Counted from the first letter of the stretch, positions 27,289 to 36,700 are shown. The stretch: 64,000 bases of DNA from Pseudomonas putida (GCF_028682635.1 NZ_JANHLK010000011.1:160639-224638), one strand, 5' to 3'. Numbers and translations: made by a program. Notes: generated by a model not told the origin, from the sequence alone.

Positions 27289-27312
27289 TAAATTCCTTCC
27301 TCGGCCACTCGT
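27289..27312 (+). promoter_or_regulatory. PvdS promoter of pvdMNO
   Basis: TAAAT (27289-27293), 16 nt, CGT (27310-27312), 39 bp upstream of the pvdM start. Confidence 0.85.
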
Positions 27313-27351
27313 TCCCCCCAGATAGCAAAGGCGAACCTGACTGAGACGGCA

Positions 27352-28701
27352 ATGACAAAACCACGTTCGAAAAAGGCTCTTTTCATCGGCCTGCCGCTGG
27401 CCCTGGCGATCAGCGCGGGCGCAGGCTTTGCGGCCTGGGACTACTGGTTCAAGGACAATCCCGGCTACCCGGTCAAGGTGATGAAACAGGCCGATGATCT
27501 GCATGAGCGCCTTCTCTCCTTCGACAGCCACATCACCATCCCCATGGACTTCGGCACCGCCGGCAATGAAGCCGACAAGGACGGCAGCGGCCAGTTCGAC
27601 CTGGTCAAGAGCGGGCGCGGACGCCTGTCCGGCGCGGCCCTGACGATTTTCGGCTGGCCGGAAATCTGGAACGGCGCCAACGCGCCGCATCGCCCCACCG
27701 CCGGGTTCATCGAAGAGGCACGCTTCGAGCAGGAAACCCGCTACAAGATCATCAGCGCCCTGGTGCGGGATTTTCCCAATCAGGCCGCCATCGCCTACAC
27801 CCCCGACGACTTCCGCCGCCTGCATGGCGAAGGCAAGTTCGCGATCTTCATGAGCATGCTCAACGCCTACCCGCTGGGCAACGACCTCAACGCCCTGGAC
27901 AAATGGGCGGCGCGGGGCATGCGCATGTTCGGCTTCAGTTATGTGGGCAACAACGCCTGGGCTGATTCTTCCAGGCCATTGCCGTTCTTCAACGATTCCC
28001 GGGACGCCCTCGGCGGTCTCTCGGACATCGGCAAGCAGGCCGTGCAGCGCCTCAACGACCTCGGCGTGATCATCGATGTGTCGCAGATGTCGACCAAGGC
28101 CCTGGAGCAAGTGGCCCGTTTGAGCCGCACGCCGATGGTCGCCTCGCACTCTGCCCCGCGCGCCCTGGTGGACATCCCGCGCAACCTTAGCGACCACGAG
28201 ATGCAGCTGATCAAGGACAGCGGCGGCGTGGTGCAGATTGTCGGTTTCCCGACCTACATCCGCCCGCTGAGCCAGGCCACCCAGGACAAACTCAACGCCC
28301 TGCGTGCGCGTTTCGACCTGCAACCGCTGCAAGGCCTGGAGATGGCGTTGATGCCGGGCGACCCGATCATCACCGTGTGGTCTGAGCAACGGTTCGGCGA
28401 ATACGCCAGCGAGCTCTACGCGATCGTCGACGAAGAACCCAAGGCCACCCTCAAGGACTATGGCGACGCGATCGACTATGCGGTGAAGAAAATCGGCATC
28501 GATCACGTCGGCATCAGCTCCGACTTCAACGATGGCGGCGGCCTGGACGGCTGGAAGGACGTCAGCGAGGCACGCAACGTGACCGCCGAGTTGATCAGCC
28601 GCGGTTACAGCGAGGCTGATATCGCCAAGCTCTGGGGCGGCAACTTCCTGCGGGTCTGGGACCAGGTCGAGAAATCCGCCCGCCCCGTCGCGAAAAACTG
28701 A
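27352..28701 (+). CDS. pvdM: periplasmic dipeptidase-like PvdM
   Basis: 449 aa (PAO1 448), peptidase M19/renal-dipeptidase fold, needed in the periplasm for chromophore oxidation together with PvdP. An uncleaved signal/anchor covers residues 10-30 (ALFIGLPLALAISAGAGFAAW). The metal-site regions are recognisable as LLSFDSHITIP (HxD variant) and TPMVASHSAPRALVD, and C-terminal IDHVGISSDFNDGGG matches the family aspartate region. The first metal motif reads DSH rather than DxHxD, so metal binding should be treated cautiously. First gene of pvdM-N-O. Confidence 0.93.
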   Translation: MTKPRSKKALFIGLPLALAISAGAGFAAWDYWFKDNPGYPVKVMKQADDLHERLLSFDSHITIPMDFGTAGNEADKDGSGQFDLVKSGRGRLSGAALTIFGWPEIWNGANAPHRPTAGFIEEARFEQETRYKIISALVRDFPNQAAIAYTPDDFRRLHGEGKFAIFMSMLNAYPLGNDLNALDKWAARGMRMFGFSYVGNNAWADSSRPLPFFNDSRDALGGLSDIGKQAVQRLNDLGVIIDVSQMSTKALEQVARLSRTPMVASHSAPRALVDIPRNLSDHEMQLIKDSGGVVQIVGFPTYIRPLSQATQDKLNALRARFDLQPLQGLEMALMPGDPIITVWSEQRFGEYASELYAIVDEEPKATLKDYGDAIDYAVKKIGIDHVGISSDFNDGGGLDGWKDVSEARNVTAELISRGYSEADIAKLWGGNFLRVWDQVEKSARPVAKN

Positions 28702-28730
28702 TGCCACTTTTGCCAAGCGAAGCCCAAGCC

Positions 28731-30011
28731 ATGACCAACCGTCGTTCCTTCCTCAAGCAGGCCGGCATTCTCGCCGCCGGCCTGCCCCTGGCTGCTGGCG
28801 TGAACCTGCCGGCGCTGGCCGGCAATCCCCAGCCCTTGCCAAAGGGCAAATGGGCGCAATTGCGCTCGTTGTTCAATCAGGACCCGGACTACCTGCATTT
28901 CGCCAATTTCCTCGTCACCTCGCACCCCACGCCGGTGCGCAACGCGATCGACATGCACCGCGCCAACATCGACCGCAACCCTGGCCGGGCCATGGACTGG
29001 GACCTGCAGGAAACCGAGAAACGCGAGCACAACGTGCGGGTCTGGGCCGGTCGTTACCTCAATGCCAAGCCTGAGCAGATCGCGCTGACCGGCAGCACCA
29101 CAGAAGGCCTGGCGATGATCTATGGCGGGATTCATGTGCGCCCGGACCAGGAAATCCTGGTCAGCGAACACGAACACTACTCGACCAACTACACCCTGGA
29201 ATTTCGTCAGCAACGCCAGGGGACCCAGGTGCGCAAGCTCAAGCTGTTCGACAACAGCCGCGACGTTTCCGTGGATGAAGTGCTCGCTTCGATCACCCAG
29301 GGCATCCGCCCCGAGACCCGTGTGCTGGGCATGACCTGGGTGCAATCGGGCAGCGGCGTGAAACTGCCGATCGGCGAAATCGGCAAGCTGGTCGAAGAGT
29401 TGAACCGCCAGCGCGACGAGAAAGACCGCATCCTGTATGTGGTCGACGGCGTGCACGGCTTTGGCGTCGAGGACCTCGACTTTCCCGACATGCACTGCGA
29501 CTTCTTCATCGCCGGCACCCACAAATGGATGTTCGGCCCCCGGGGTACCGGGATCATCTGCGCCCGCTCCGCCGAGGTCAGGGACGTCACGCCGATCATT
29601 CCGACCTTCAGCGAATCCAGCGACTTCGCCACCATCATGACCCCCGGCGGCTATCACAGCTTCGAACACCGCTGGGCCGCAGACGAAGCATTCAAGCTGC
29701 ACCTGGACCTGGGCAAGGCCGAGGTCCAGGCGCGCATCCATGAACTCAACACCTACGCCAAGAACCGCCTGCTGGAACAGCCGCGGATCGAACTGGTCAC
29801 GCCAAAGAGCCCGCAATTGTCCGCCGGCTTCACCTTCTTCCGGATCAAGGATCAGGACTGCGAAAAGGTCGCCGTCCAACTGATGCAGAACCGCGTGGTC
29901 TGCGACTCGGTGGACCGCGACGTCGGCCCGGTGATCCGCATCGCCCCCGGCCTGCTCAACAACGAACACGAAATCGACCGCTTCATGGTGTTGCTCAATA
30001 AAACCGCCTGA
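28731..30011 (+). CDS. pvdN: periplasmic PLP enzyme PvdN (glutamate side-chain modification)
   Basis: 426 aa (PAO1 427), class-V aminotransferase fold exported by Tat. PvdN converts the N-terminal glutamate side chain of ferribactin to succinamide. ATG 28731 gives a twin-arginine signal MTNRRSFLKQAGILAAG; the in-frame ATG at 28701 precedes it unnecessarily. The Schiff-base lysine is K265 in AGTHKWMFGPRGTG, with the PLP-binding aspartate in LYVVDGVHGFG. It follows pvdM after 29 bp. Confidence 0.95.
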   Translation: MTNRRSFLKQAGILAAGLPLAAGVNLPALAGNPQPLPKGKWAQLRSLFNQDPDYLHFANFLVTSHPTPVRNAIDMHRANIDRNPGRAMDWDLQETEKREHNVRVWAGRYLNAKPEQIALTGSTTEGLAMIYGGIHVRPDQEILVSEHEHYSTNYTLEFRQQRQGTQVRKLKLFDNSRDVSVDEVLASITQGIRPETRVLGMTWVQSGSGVKLPIGEIGKLVEELNRQRDEKDRILYVVDGVHGFGVEDLDFPDMHCDFFIAGTHKWMFGPRGTGIICARSAEVRDVTPIIPTFSESSDFATIMTPGGYHSFEHRWAADEAFKLHLDLGKAEVQARIHELNTYAKNRLLEQPRIELVTPKSPQLSAGFTFFRIKDQDCEKVAVQLMQNRVVCDSVDRDVGPVIRIAPGLLNNEHEIDRFMVLLNKTA

Positions 30012-30029
30012 AGGTATGACGCGAAACCC

Positions 30030-30119
30030 TGTGGGAGCGGGCTTGCTCGCGAATGCGGTGTGTCAGTCGACACTCATGCTGCCTGACACACCGCATTCGC
30101 GAGCAAGCCCGCTCCCACA
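30030..30119. repeat. REP-type palindrome between pvdN and pvdO
   Basis: Arms TGTGGGAGCGGGCTTGCTCG and CGAGCAAGCCCGCTCCCACA, same family as 9711. It sits inside the presumed pvdM-N-O transcript. Confidence 0.9.
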
Positions 30120-30165
30120 TTGGACCTCGCACAACACCCGTTTTTTTCTTTGATCGAGATGAGTC

Positions 30166-31029
30166 ATGAACCGAAATCTGCTGACCGTTGGACTGGCTGC
30201 CATCCTCGCCAGTCTGCTTCCGGCTGCTGCGCAGGCCGCCACGCCACCCCAACCCGGCAAGGTCTTCAAGGACTGCAAAAACTGCCCCGAAATGGTCGTG
30301 CTGCCCGCCGGGACCTTCACCATGGGCACCCCCGATGACGAAGTCGGCCGCGAGCCCGATGAAGGTCCGATGCATGAAGTCACCTTCGCCAAGCCCTTCG
30401 CCATGAGCCGCTTCCAGATCACCGCTGGTGAGTGGGACAGCTACGTGAAGGAAAGCGGCGTGACCATCGCCAACGGCGATACCCGCCCCGGCCGCGAATG
30501 CGTCGCCAGCAAGCCGCGCTACCCGCAGAGCCCGCGCCAGCCGGCGGTGTGCATGAACTTCGACGACGTGAAAAACTATGTCGCCTGGCTGTCGAAAAAA
30601 ACCGGGCAGAAGTACGGCATGGTCAGCGAGGCCCAACGTGAATACGCCGCACGCGCAGGCACCAAAGGCCCTTTCCCCTTCCCGTTCGATGAAGGCAAGG
30701 GATACAGCATCGCCAAACACGCCAACACCTACGGCCCGGCCGACGGTTTCAGCTTCAGCTCGCCGGTCGGCAGCTACCCACCGAACGCCTTCGGCATGTA
30801 CGACATGCACGGCAACGTCTATGAATGGGTCGAGGATTGCGAACACCCGAACTACGTCGGCGCCCCCACCGACGGCAGCGCCTGGCTGGAAGCCAACTGC
30901 GAAGCCGTGCGCATCCGCGGCAACGACTGGGGTGAAGCCCCGGTGTTCTCCCGCTCAGGCAACCGCAACAGCCAGTACCCGCAGGAGCGTGGGGACTGGA
31001 TGGGCTTTCGCGTAATCCGCGAACTCTAA
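30166..31029 (+). CDS. pvdO: periplasmic FGE-sulfatase-domain protein PvdO
   Basis: 287 aa with a cleavable signal peptide (residues 1-25, ending AAAQA). Formylglycine-generating-enzyme fold: start motif MVVLPAGTFTMGTPDDEVGR, middle SEAQREYAARAGTKG, end FGMYDMHGNVYEWVEDC. PvdO completes the last oxidation of the pyoverdine chromophore in the periplasm. No PvdS box was found in the preceding 154-bp gap, so it is probably transcribed from the pvdM promoter through the REP element. Confidence 0.95.
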   Translation: MNRNLLTVGLAAILASLLPAAAQAATPPQPGKVFKDCKNCPEMVVLPAGTFTMGTPDDEVGREPDEGPMHEVTFAKPFAMSRFQITAGEWDSYVKESGVTIANGDTRPGRECVASKPRYPQSPRQPAVCMNFDDVKNYVAWLSKKTGQKYGMVSEAQREYAARAGTKGPFPFPFDEGKGYSIAKHANTYGPADGFSFSSPVGSYPPNAFGMYDMHGNVYEWVEDCEHPNYVGAPTDGSAWLEANCEAVRIRGNDWGEAPVFSRSGNRNSQYPQERGDWMGFRVIREL

Positions 31030-31045
31030 GGCGTACCACTTCCCC

Positions 31046-31138
31046 CTGTGGGAGCCAGCCTGCTGGCGATGACGACTTTTCAGTCAATAAAGATGTCGAC
31101 TGACCGTCCGCCATCGCCAGCAGACTGGCTCCCACAGG
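31046..31138. repeat. REP-type palindrome downstream of pvdO
   Basis: Arms CTGTGGGAGCCAGCCTGCTG and CAGCAGACTGGCTCCCACAG (one mismatch), same family as 18426 and 62016. In PAO1 pvdF occupies the pvdO-pvdE interval; here only this repeat and a promoter are found. Confidence 0.85.
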
Positions 31139-31179
31139 GTTTTGCGGTGTGAGCAACCTCACCGCCAATCAGCACTGTC

Positions 31180-31203
31180 TAAATTAACCCCTCGACCAGA
31201 CGT
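31180..31203 (+). promoter_or_regulatory. PvdS promoter of pvdE
   Basis: TAAAT (31180-31184), 16 nt, CGT (31201-31203), 41 bp before the pvdE start. Confidence 0.85.
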
Positions 31204-31244
31204 TCTACTGGGTATCTGCCTTCCGACCCAAGGAACCGTCTTCC

Positions 31245-32894
31245 ATGACCCAGCCCACCCGCGGCGCCATCGGCGAGCTGTTCGCCCTGCTCAAACCCTT
31301 TCGACTCATCGTCGCCGCGTCCATTTTCCTGGGCATGGTCGGCGGCCTGAGCGTCACGGTGTTGCTGGCGACCATCAACAATGCCCTGCATTCGGACAGT
31401 GGCCTGACCCAGGGCGTGGTCGCGCTGTTCGCCGGCCTGTGCCTGCTGGCGCTGGCCAGTTCCATCTGCTCGGACATCGGCACCAACTACGTCGGCCAGC
31501 ACATCATTGCCAAGCTGCGCAAACAGCTGGGCGAGAAGGTGCTGTCGGCGCCGATCGAACAGATCGAGCGTTATCGCAGCCATCGCTTGATCCCGGTGCT
31601 GACCCACGATGTCGACACCATCAGCGACTTCGCCTTCGCGTTCGCGCCGCTGGCGATTTCCGTCACCGTGACCCTGGGTTGCATGGGTTACCTGGCGATC
31701 CTGTCGTGGCCGATGTTCCTGATCATGGTCGCCGCGATCCTGATCGGCACCGCCATCCAGGCCTATGCCCAGAGCAAGGGCGTGCAAGGTTTCATGGCCG
31801 CTCGCGAGGCTGAAGACGAGCTGCAAAAGCACTACAACGCGATTGCCGAAGGCGCCAAGGAACTGCGCATTCATCGCCCACGCCGCCAGCGCATGTTCAC
31901 CGCGGGCATCAAGGGCACCGCCGAATTCATCTGCAACACCCAGGTGCGTTCGATCAACACCTTCGTCATCGCCAAGACCTTCGGCTCGATGCTGTTCTTC
32001 GTGGTCATCGGCCTGGCCCTGGCCCTGCAAACCTTCTGGCCGAGCGCCGACAAAACCGTGATGAGCGGCTTCGTCCTGGTGCTGCTGTACATGAAAGGCC
32101 CGCTGGAGCACTTGATCAGCACCCTGCCGATCGTCAGCCGCGCGCAGATCGCCTTCCGCCGTATCGCCGAACTGTCCGAACAGTTTTCCACCCCGGAACC
32201 GCACCTGCTGCTCAGCGACCAGGGTAAGGTCGAGCAGGCCGTGCACGAACTGCAACTGGCGGACGTACGCTACGCCTTCCCGGCGGTCGAGGGGGCGGCG
32301 CCGTTCCAGCTGGGCCCGGTCAACCTGTCGATCAAGCAGGGCGACATCACCTTCATCGTCGGCGAGAACGGCTGCGGCAAGACCACCCTGATCAAGTTGC
32401 TGCTGGGTCTATACACGCCGCAACAGGGGCAGATCCGGGTCAACGGCGAGGCCATCGACGCGCACAACCGCGACGACTATCGCCAGCTGTTCACCACCAT
32501 CTTTGCCGACTACTACCTGTTCGACGACGTGGTCCAGGGCGATACGCATATCCCCGAAGACGCCAACAAGTACCTGCAGCGCCTGGAGATCGCGCACAAG
32601 GTCAGCGTCAAGGACGGCAACTTCACCACCACCGACCTGTCCACCGGCCAGCGCAAGCGCCTGGCGCTGGTCAATGCCTGGCTGGAAGAGCGTCCGGTGC
32701 TGGTGTTCGACGAGTGGGCGGCCGACCAGGACCCGACCTTCCGGCGGATTTTCTACACCGAGCTGCTGCCGGACCTCAAGCGCCTGGGCAAGACCATCAT
32801 CGTGATCTCCCACGACGACCGCTACTTCGACGTCGCCGACCAACTGGTGCGCATGGAAAGCGGACGGGTCGTGACCGAGCTGACAACCGCCTGA
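31245..32894 (+). CDS. pvdE: pyoverdine precursor ABC exporter PvdE
   Basis: 549 aa (PAO1 549). Inner-membrane half-transporter that moves acylated ferribactin from cytoplasm to periplasm. Six TM helices occupy about residues 15-300 (SIFLGMVGGLSVTVLL, ISVTVTLGCMGYLAILSW, FGSMLFFVVIGLALAL). The C-terminal ABC domain has Walker A VGENGCGKTT, signature LSTGQRKRLALV and Walker B VLVFDEWAADQDP. This cyclic-peptide-exporter type has LSTGQ instead of LSGGQ. Transcribed from its own PvdS promoter. Confidence 0.96.
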   Translation: MTQPTRGAIGELFALLKPFRLIVAASIFLGMVGGLSVTVLLATINNALHSDSGLTQGVVALFAGLCLLALASSICSDIGTNYVGQHIIAKLRKQLGEKVLSAPIEQIERYRSHRLIPVLTHDVDTISDFAFAFAPLAISVTVTLGCMGYLAILSWPMFLIMVAAILIGTAIQAYAQSKGVQGFMAAREAEDELQKHYNAIAEGAKELRIHRPRRQRMFTAGIKGTAEFICNTQVRSINTFVIAKTFGSMLFFVVIGLALALQTFWPSADKTVMSGFVLVLLYMKGPLEHLISTLPIVSRAQIAFRRIAELSEQFSTPEPHLLLSDQGKVEQAVHELQLADVRYAFPAVEGAAPFQLGPVNLSIKQGDITFIVGENGCGKTTLIKLLLGLYTPQQGQIRVNGEAIDAHNRDDYRQLFTTIFADYYLFDDVVQGDTHIPEDANKYLQRLEIAHKVSVKDGNFTTTDLSTGQRKRLALVNAWLEERPVLVFDEWAADQDPTFRRIFYTELLPDLKRLGKTIIVISHDDRYFDVADQLVRMESGRVVTELTTA

Positions 32895-32915
32895 TCAAGT
32901 CTGGCGCCATTCAAA

Positions 32916-33006
32916 TGTGGGAGCGGGCTTGCTCGCGAAAGCGTCGTGTCAGGCGACATTTAATGCTGACTGACACACCGCCTTCGCGAGCAAGCCCGCT
33001 CCCACA
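32916..33006. repeat. REP-type palindrome between pvdE and fpvA
   Basis: Arms TGTGGGAGCGGGCTTGCTCG and CGAGCAAGCCCGCTCCCACA, same family as 9711. Confidence 0.9.
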
Positions 33007-33068
33007 GGTTTTGCGCAGTTCCGAACCTTCAAAAATTATTTTTCCGGTTTCCTGTCAGTGCTCCGTCT

Positions 33069-33087
33069 TAATAATCATTCCCATTAA
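33069..33087 (+). promoter_or_regulatory. possible Fur box upstream of fpvA
   Basis: TAATAATCATTCCCATTAA, containing ATAATCATT of the Fur consensus but otherwise imperfect, 41 bp upstream of the fpvA start. No TAAAT-16-CGT PvdS box is seen in this gap, consistent with use of FpvI instead. Confidence 0.4.
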
Positions 33088-33128
33088 CAAAAACTTCACA
33101 AAACACTTTTCAGGAGCACAGGCAAGTA

Positions 33129-35609
33129 ATGCGATCTCTTCCACGCCGTACACCTCTCGCGCTGGCCGTACAGCGCCCGTCACTGCATAAAACCCTGTTG
33201 ACCAGCGTTCTGCTGACCGCCACCTTGCTGGGGAGCTCGATGGCCAATGCTGCACCTGTGAAAGTCAGTATTTCGGTTCAGCCGCTGTCCAGCGCCCTGA
33301 CCCAGCTGGGCATGCAGACCAACCTGCAAATCCTCTACAGCCCGGACCAGGTGGCCGGCATCAAGTCCCGTGCGGTGTCCGGCTCGCTGGAGCCTTCCGC
33401 GGCCCTGGCCGAGATGCTCAAGGGCACCGGCATTTCGTTCCAGATCAACGGCAACAGCGTGACACTGGTGTCCGGCGGCTCGTCGAGCCTGCAACTGGGC
33501 GCCACCACCATTTCCGGCCAGGCCCTGGGACTGACCACTGAAGGCACCGGTTCCTACACCACGGGCGCGACCACCACCGCCACCAAGCTGCCGCTGACCA
33601 TTCGCGAAACGCCGCAATCGGTGACCGTGGTGACCCGTCAGCAGATGGACGATCAAGGCTCAAAGAGTGTGGGTGATGTCCTGCGTAACACGCCCGGCGT
33701 CACCATGCAGAAGTACGACAGCGACCGTACCGAGTTTTCCACCCGTGGCTTTGCCATCACCAACTTTCAGTACGATGGCGTCAACATTCCCTACGACGGT
33801 GTCTATGGTGAAAACCCGAACAACAGCGACGACTCCGCCAGCCTCGACCGCATCGAAGTCATCAAGGGCTCGACCGGCCTGATGACCGGCGCTGGTGACC
33901 CGGCCGCCACCGTCAACCTGGTGCGCAAGAAACCGACCAAGGACTTCAAGGCTTCGGTCAGCGGCACTGTTGGCTCCTGGGACAATTACCGCACCGAAGG
34001 TGATATCTCCGGTTCGCTGAACGACACCGGCAGCGTGCGCGGCCGCTTTGTCGGAGCCTTGCAGGACAAGGACTCCTACATCGACCACTACAGCCAGAAG
34101 AAAGACCTGTACTACGGCATCCTCGAAGCCGACCTGACCGACGACACCTTGCTGACCCTGGGTGTGGACAGGTCCAGCGCAACCCCTCGCGGCAGTTCCT
34201 GGACCGGTAACTCACCGTTCTATAGCGACGGTGGTCGTACCGATTTCTCTCGCAGTTTCAACCCGGGTTCCGATTGGAGCCGTCGTGATTTCGACAGCAC
34301 TACTTATTTCGCCTCCCTGGAACAAGCACTGGCCAACGATTGGAAATTCAAGGCCACGTTCGACCAGAAAACCACCGATCACGATACCCAACTGGCCTCC
34401 GCCAGCGGCGGCAACCCGGATCGCAACACCGGCGAAGGCATGTTCTTCTACTGGGGGCGCTGGGAAGGCCATCGCGTGCAGAACACCGCTGACGTCAACG
34501 TTTCCGGCCCGTTCAGCCTGGGCGGTCGCGAGCATGAACTGGTGGCGGGTTTCATGACCTCCCATTCACGCCAGACCGGTGCGACCTACGACAGCTCCGA
34601 GTTCGGACTGGTGCCGGGTGACATCTTCGACTGGAAAGGCCACATTGCCAAACCGGAGTTTCCGAAGAACGGCAAGTACGAACGCACCCAAAGCCAGAAC
34701 GGCGCTTACCTGGCCACCCGCCTGCGTCCGACAGACGACCTGTCGTTCATCCTCGGCGGCCGTGTCAGCACCTTCAAGTACAACGAGGATTACACCTACT
34801 ACCCCGGCGCCGGCCTGGCTGACACCCATGCCAGCTACAAGGAACACGGCGTCGTCACGCCTTACGCGGGTGTGGTCTATGACCTCGACGACACGTACTC
34901 GGTGTACGCCAGCTATACCAACATCTATCAGCCACAAATCTACAAGGATGCCAGCGGCAAGACCCTGGACCCGGTTGAAGGCGACAGCTACGAGACCGGT
35001 CTGAAAGCGGCCTACTTCGAAGGCAGACTGAACGCCAGCCTGGCCTTCTTCCGCATTGAACAGGACAACGTCGCCCAGTACGTCACCACGGATACCACCA
35101 CCGGCCAGGACGTTTACAAGCCAATCTCCGGCGCCACCACCGAGGGTGTAGAACTGGAAATGGCCGGCGAACTGGCCGAAGGCTGGAACCTGTCGGCTGG
35201 CTACACCTACGCGCGTTCGCGTGACGATGACGAACAACGCATCTACGGCTTCCCATTGGCCACCACTAAACCGGAACACGTCGTGCGTACGTTCACCACC
35301 TACCGCCTGCCCGGCGCCCTGGATCAGGTCACCGTCGGTGGTGGCGTCAGCTGGCAGAGCGCCTTCTACGGCCAGAGCTTCAACCCGAGCGTGGATGGCA
35401 GCGGTCAAGGTGCAACCGCCACTCTCAAGCAAGGCGGCTACACCCTCGTCGACCTGATGACCCGTTACCAGTACGACGAACACCTGAGCTTCACCGCCAA
35501 CGCCTACAACGTCTTCGACAAGAAGTACCTGACAGGCCTGGGCAACTTCGGCACCACCTTCTACGGCGAGCCGCGTAACTTTCAACTCACGGCCAAGTAC
35601 GACTTCTGA
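33129..35609 (+). CDS. fpvA: ferripyoverdine TonB-dependent receptor FpvA
   Basis: 826 aa (PAO1 FpvA 815). Outer-membrane uptake of ferripyoverdine and cell-surface signalling. Signal peptide to about residue 41 (SMANA); N-terminal STN signalling domain about 44-115 (VSISVQPLSSALTQLGMQTN); plug with RETPQSVTVVTRQQMDDQGS and NTPGVTMQKYDSDR; 22-strand barrel ending in a C-terminal Phe (FQLTAKYDF). The STN domain would signal to an FpvR-type anti-sigma, which is not in this window, and so to FpvI/PvdS. Receptor specificity should match the peptide made by the NRPSs alongside. Confidence 0.95.
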   Translation: MRSLPRRTPLALAVQRPSLHKTLLTSVLLTATLLGSSMANAAPVKVSISVQPLSSALTQLGMQTNLQILYSPDQVAGIKSRAVSGSLEPSAALAEMLKGTGISFQINGNSVTLVSGGSSSLQLGATTISGQALGLTTEGTGSYTTGATTTATKLPLTIRETPQSVTVVTRQQMDDQGSKSVGDVLRNTPGVTMQKYDSDRTEFSTRGFAITNFQYDGVNIPYDGVYGENPNNSDDSASLDRIEVIKGSTGLMTGAGDPAATVNLVRKKPTKDFKASVSGTVGSWDNYRTEGDISGSLNDTGSVRGRFVGALQDKDSYIDHYSQKKDLYYGILEADLTDDTLLTLGVDRSSATPRGSSWTGNSPFYSDGGRTDFSRSFNPGSDWSRRDFDSTTYFASLEQALANDWKFKATFDQKTTDHDTQLASASGGNPDRNTGEGMFFYWGRWEGHRVQNTADVNVSGPFSLGGREHELVAGFMTSHSRQTGATYDSSEFGLVPGDIFDWKGHIAKPEFPKNGKYERTQSQNGAYLATRLRPTDDLSFILGGRVSTFKYNEDYTYYPGAGLADTHASYKEHGVVTPYAGVVYDLDDTYSVYASYTNIYQPQIYKDASGKTLDPVEGDSYETGLKAAYFEGRLNASLAFFRIEQDNVAQYVTTDTTTGQDVYKPISGATTEGVELEMAGELAEGWNLSAGYTYARSRDDDEQRIYGFPLATTKPEHVVRTFTTYRLPGALDQVTVGGGVSWQSAFYGQSFNPSVDGSGQGATATLKQGGYTLVDLMTRYQYDEHLSFTANAYNVFDKKYLTGLGNFGTTFYGEPRNFQLTAKYDF

Positions 35610-35626
35610 GTCGCTGAGCTGAAATG

Positions 35627-35661
35627 AAAAATGCCCGCATTGAGAGATGCGGGCATTTTTT
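35627..35661 (+). terminator. rho-independent terminator after fpvA
   Basis: Stem AAATGCCCGCAT / ATGCGGGCATTT with a short loop TGAGAG, then a T run, about 20 bp after the fpvA stop. Confidence 0.88.
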
Positions 35662-35692
35662 ATGGGCCTTTTGATCTTCTGCTCACGTCACC

Positions 35693-36649
35693 TCAAAGCC
35701 GCGAGCGCACCCACTCCACCACTTCCACGTGAATCCCTTCCACCTCCCCCAACAACCCCGCCATGCGCAGAAAGTCATGGGTCATACCCGGCTGCTCCAG
35801 CAACGTCACCTCATTCCCCGCCGCCCGCAAACGCTCGGCATACTCAAGCCCTTCGTCATGCAACGGGTCATAACCGGCCAGGTACACCAGTGCCGGGGCC
35901 AAACCCGACAAATCCTCGGCCAGCAGCGGCGAGCAGCGCCAGTCCGCCAGGTCCTGGGGGGTGCGGGCGTAGTGGGTGTAGAACCAGTCCAGGGTCGGGG
36001 TTTCCAGCAGGTAGCCCTCGGCAAAATCCCGGTGTGAGGCGCGGTGGGTGGTGGCGTCGGTGACGGGGTAAACCAGCAGTTGCGCCTTGGGTTTCAGCGC
36101 GAGTTCCTGTGGGTCGCGAACAGAGATGATCGACAGCACTGTGGCCAGTGTTGCACCGACGCTGTCGCCGGCCAGGGCCACCCGTGTGGCGTCCAGGCGG
36201 CGGGTTGCGCCTTCGCGTAGCAGCCAGTTGCCGGCGTCGCAGGCGTCCTGTACCGGAGTCGGGAAGCGCCATTCTGGGGCCAGGCGATAATCGACGGTCA
36301 GCACGGCGAAACCACCCTGGGCTGCCAGGCGACGGCACAGGGCGTCGTGGGAGTCGAGGCTGCCGACCACGTAGCCGCCGCCGTGGAAATAGAGCATCAC
36401 TGGTTGCAGGGCTTCGACGGTTTGGCCGTTGCGATACAGGCGTGCGGCGAGGCTGTGGCCGTCGCGGGCGGGGATGGTGAAGTTTTCGCAGGCGATATTG
36501 TCCAGCGGTGTATCGAGGAAGCTTGAGGAGGCTTCGAAGTCGATCCGTGCCTCTTGCGGGGTCTGTTCGTGCATGGGGTGACTTTTGCCGGTCAGGCGGC
36601 CGAACTCGGCGAGTTCGAGGAAAGCTTCAAGTTCTGGCAGTACGGCCAT
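35693..36649 (-). CDS. alpha/beta hydrolase (hormone-sensitive-lipase family) inside the pyoverdine locus
   Basis: 318 aa esterase/acetyl-hydrolase. Oxyanion motif YFHGGGYVVGSLD, nucleophile Ser in VALAGDSVGATLA (usual GDSAG), and a C-terminal His in PGMTHDFLRM. The first ~35 residues form a helical cap (MAVLPELEAFLELAEFGRLT). ATG 36649 follows AAAGGA at good spacing. It lies 235 bp downstream of the thioesterase end of the last NRPS on the same strand, behind REP elements, at a position where PAO1 has no gene between fpvA and pvdD. No PvdS box was found. A role with pyoverdine is unproven. Confidence 0.88.
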   Translation of the reverse strand: MAVLPELEAFLELAEFGRLTGKSHPMHEQTPQEARIDFEASSSFLDTPLDNIACENFTIPARDGHSLAARLYRNGQTVEALQPVMLYFHGGGYVVGSLDSHDALCRRLAAQGGFAVLTVDYRLAPEWRFPTPVQDACDAGNWLLREGATRRLDATRVALAGDSVGATLATVLSIISVRDPQELALKPKAQLLVYPVTDATTHRASHRDFAEGYLLETPTLDWFYTHYARTPQDLADWRCSPLLAEDLSGLAPALVYLAGYDPLHDEGLEYAERLRAAGNEVTLLEQPGMTHDFLRMAGLLGEVEGIHVEVVEWVRSRL

Positions 36650-36700
36650 TGGAGGGATCCTTTACGCAAGAAAGTAGAAAATCTTGTAGTAAACGCGGTC

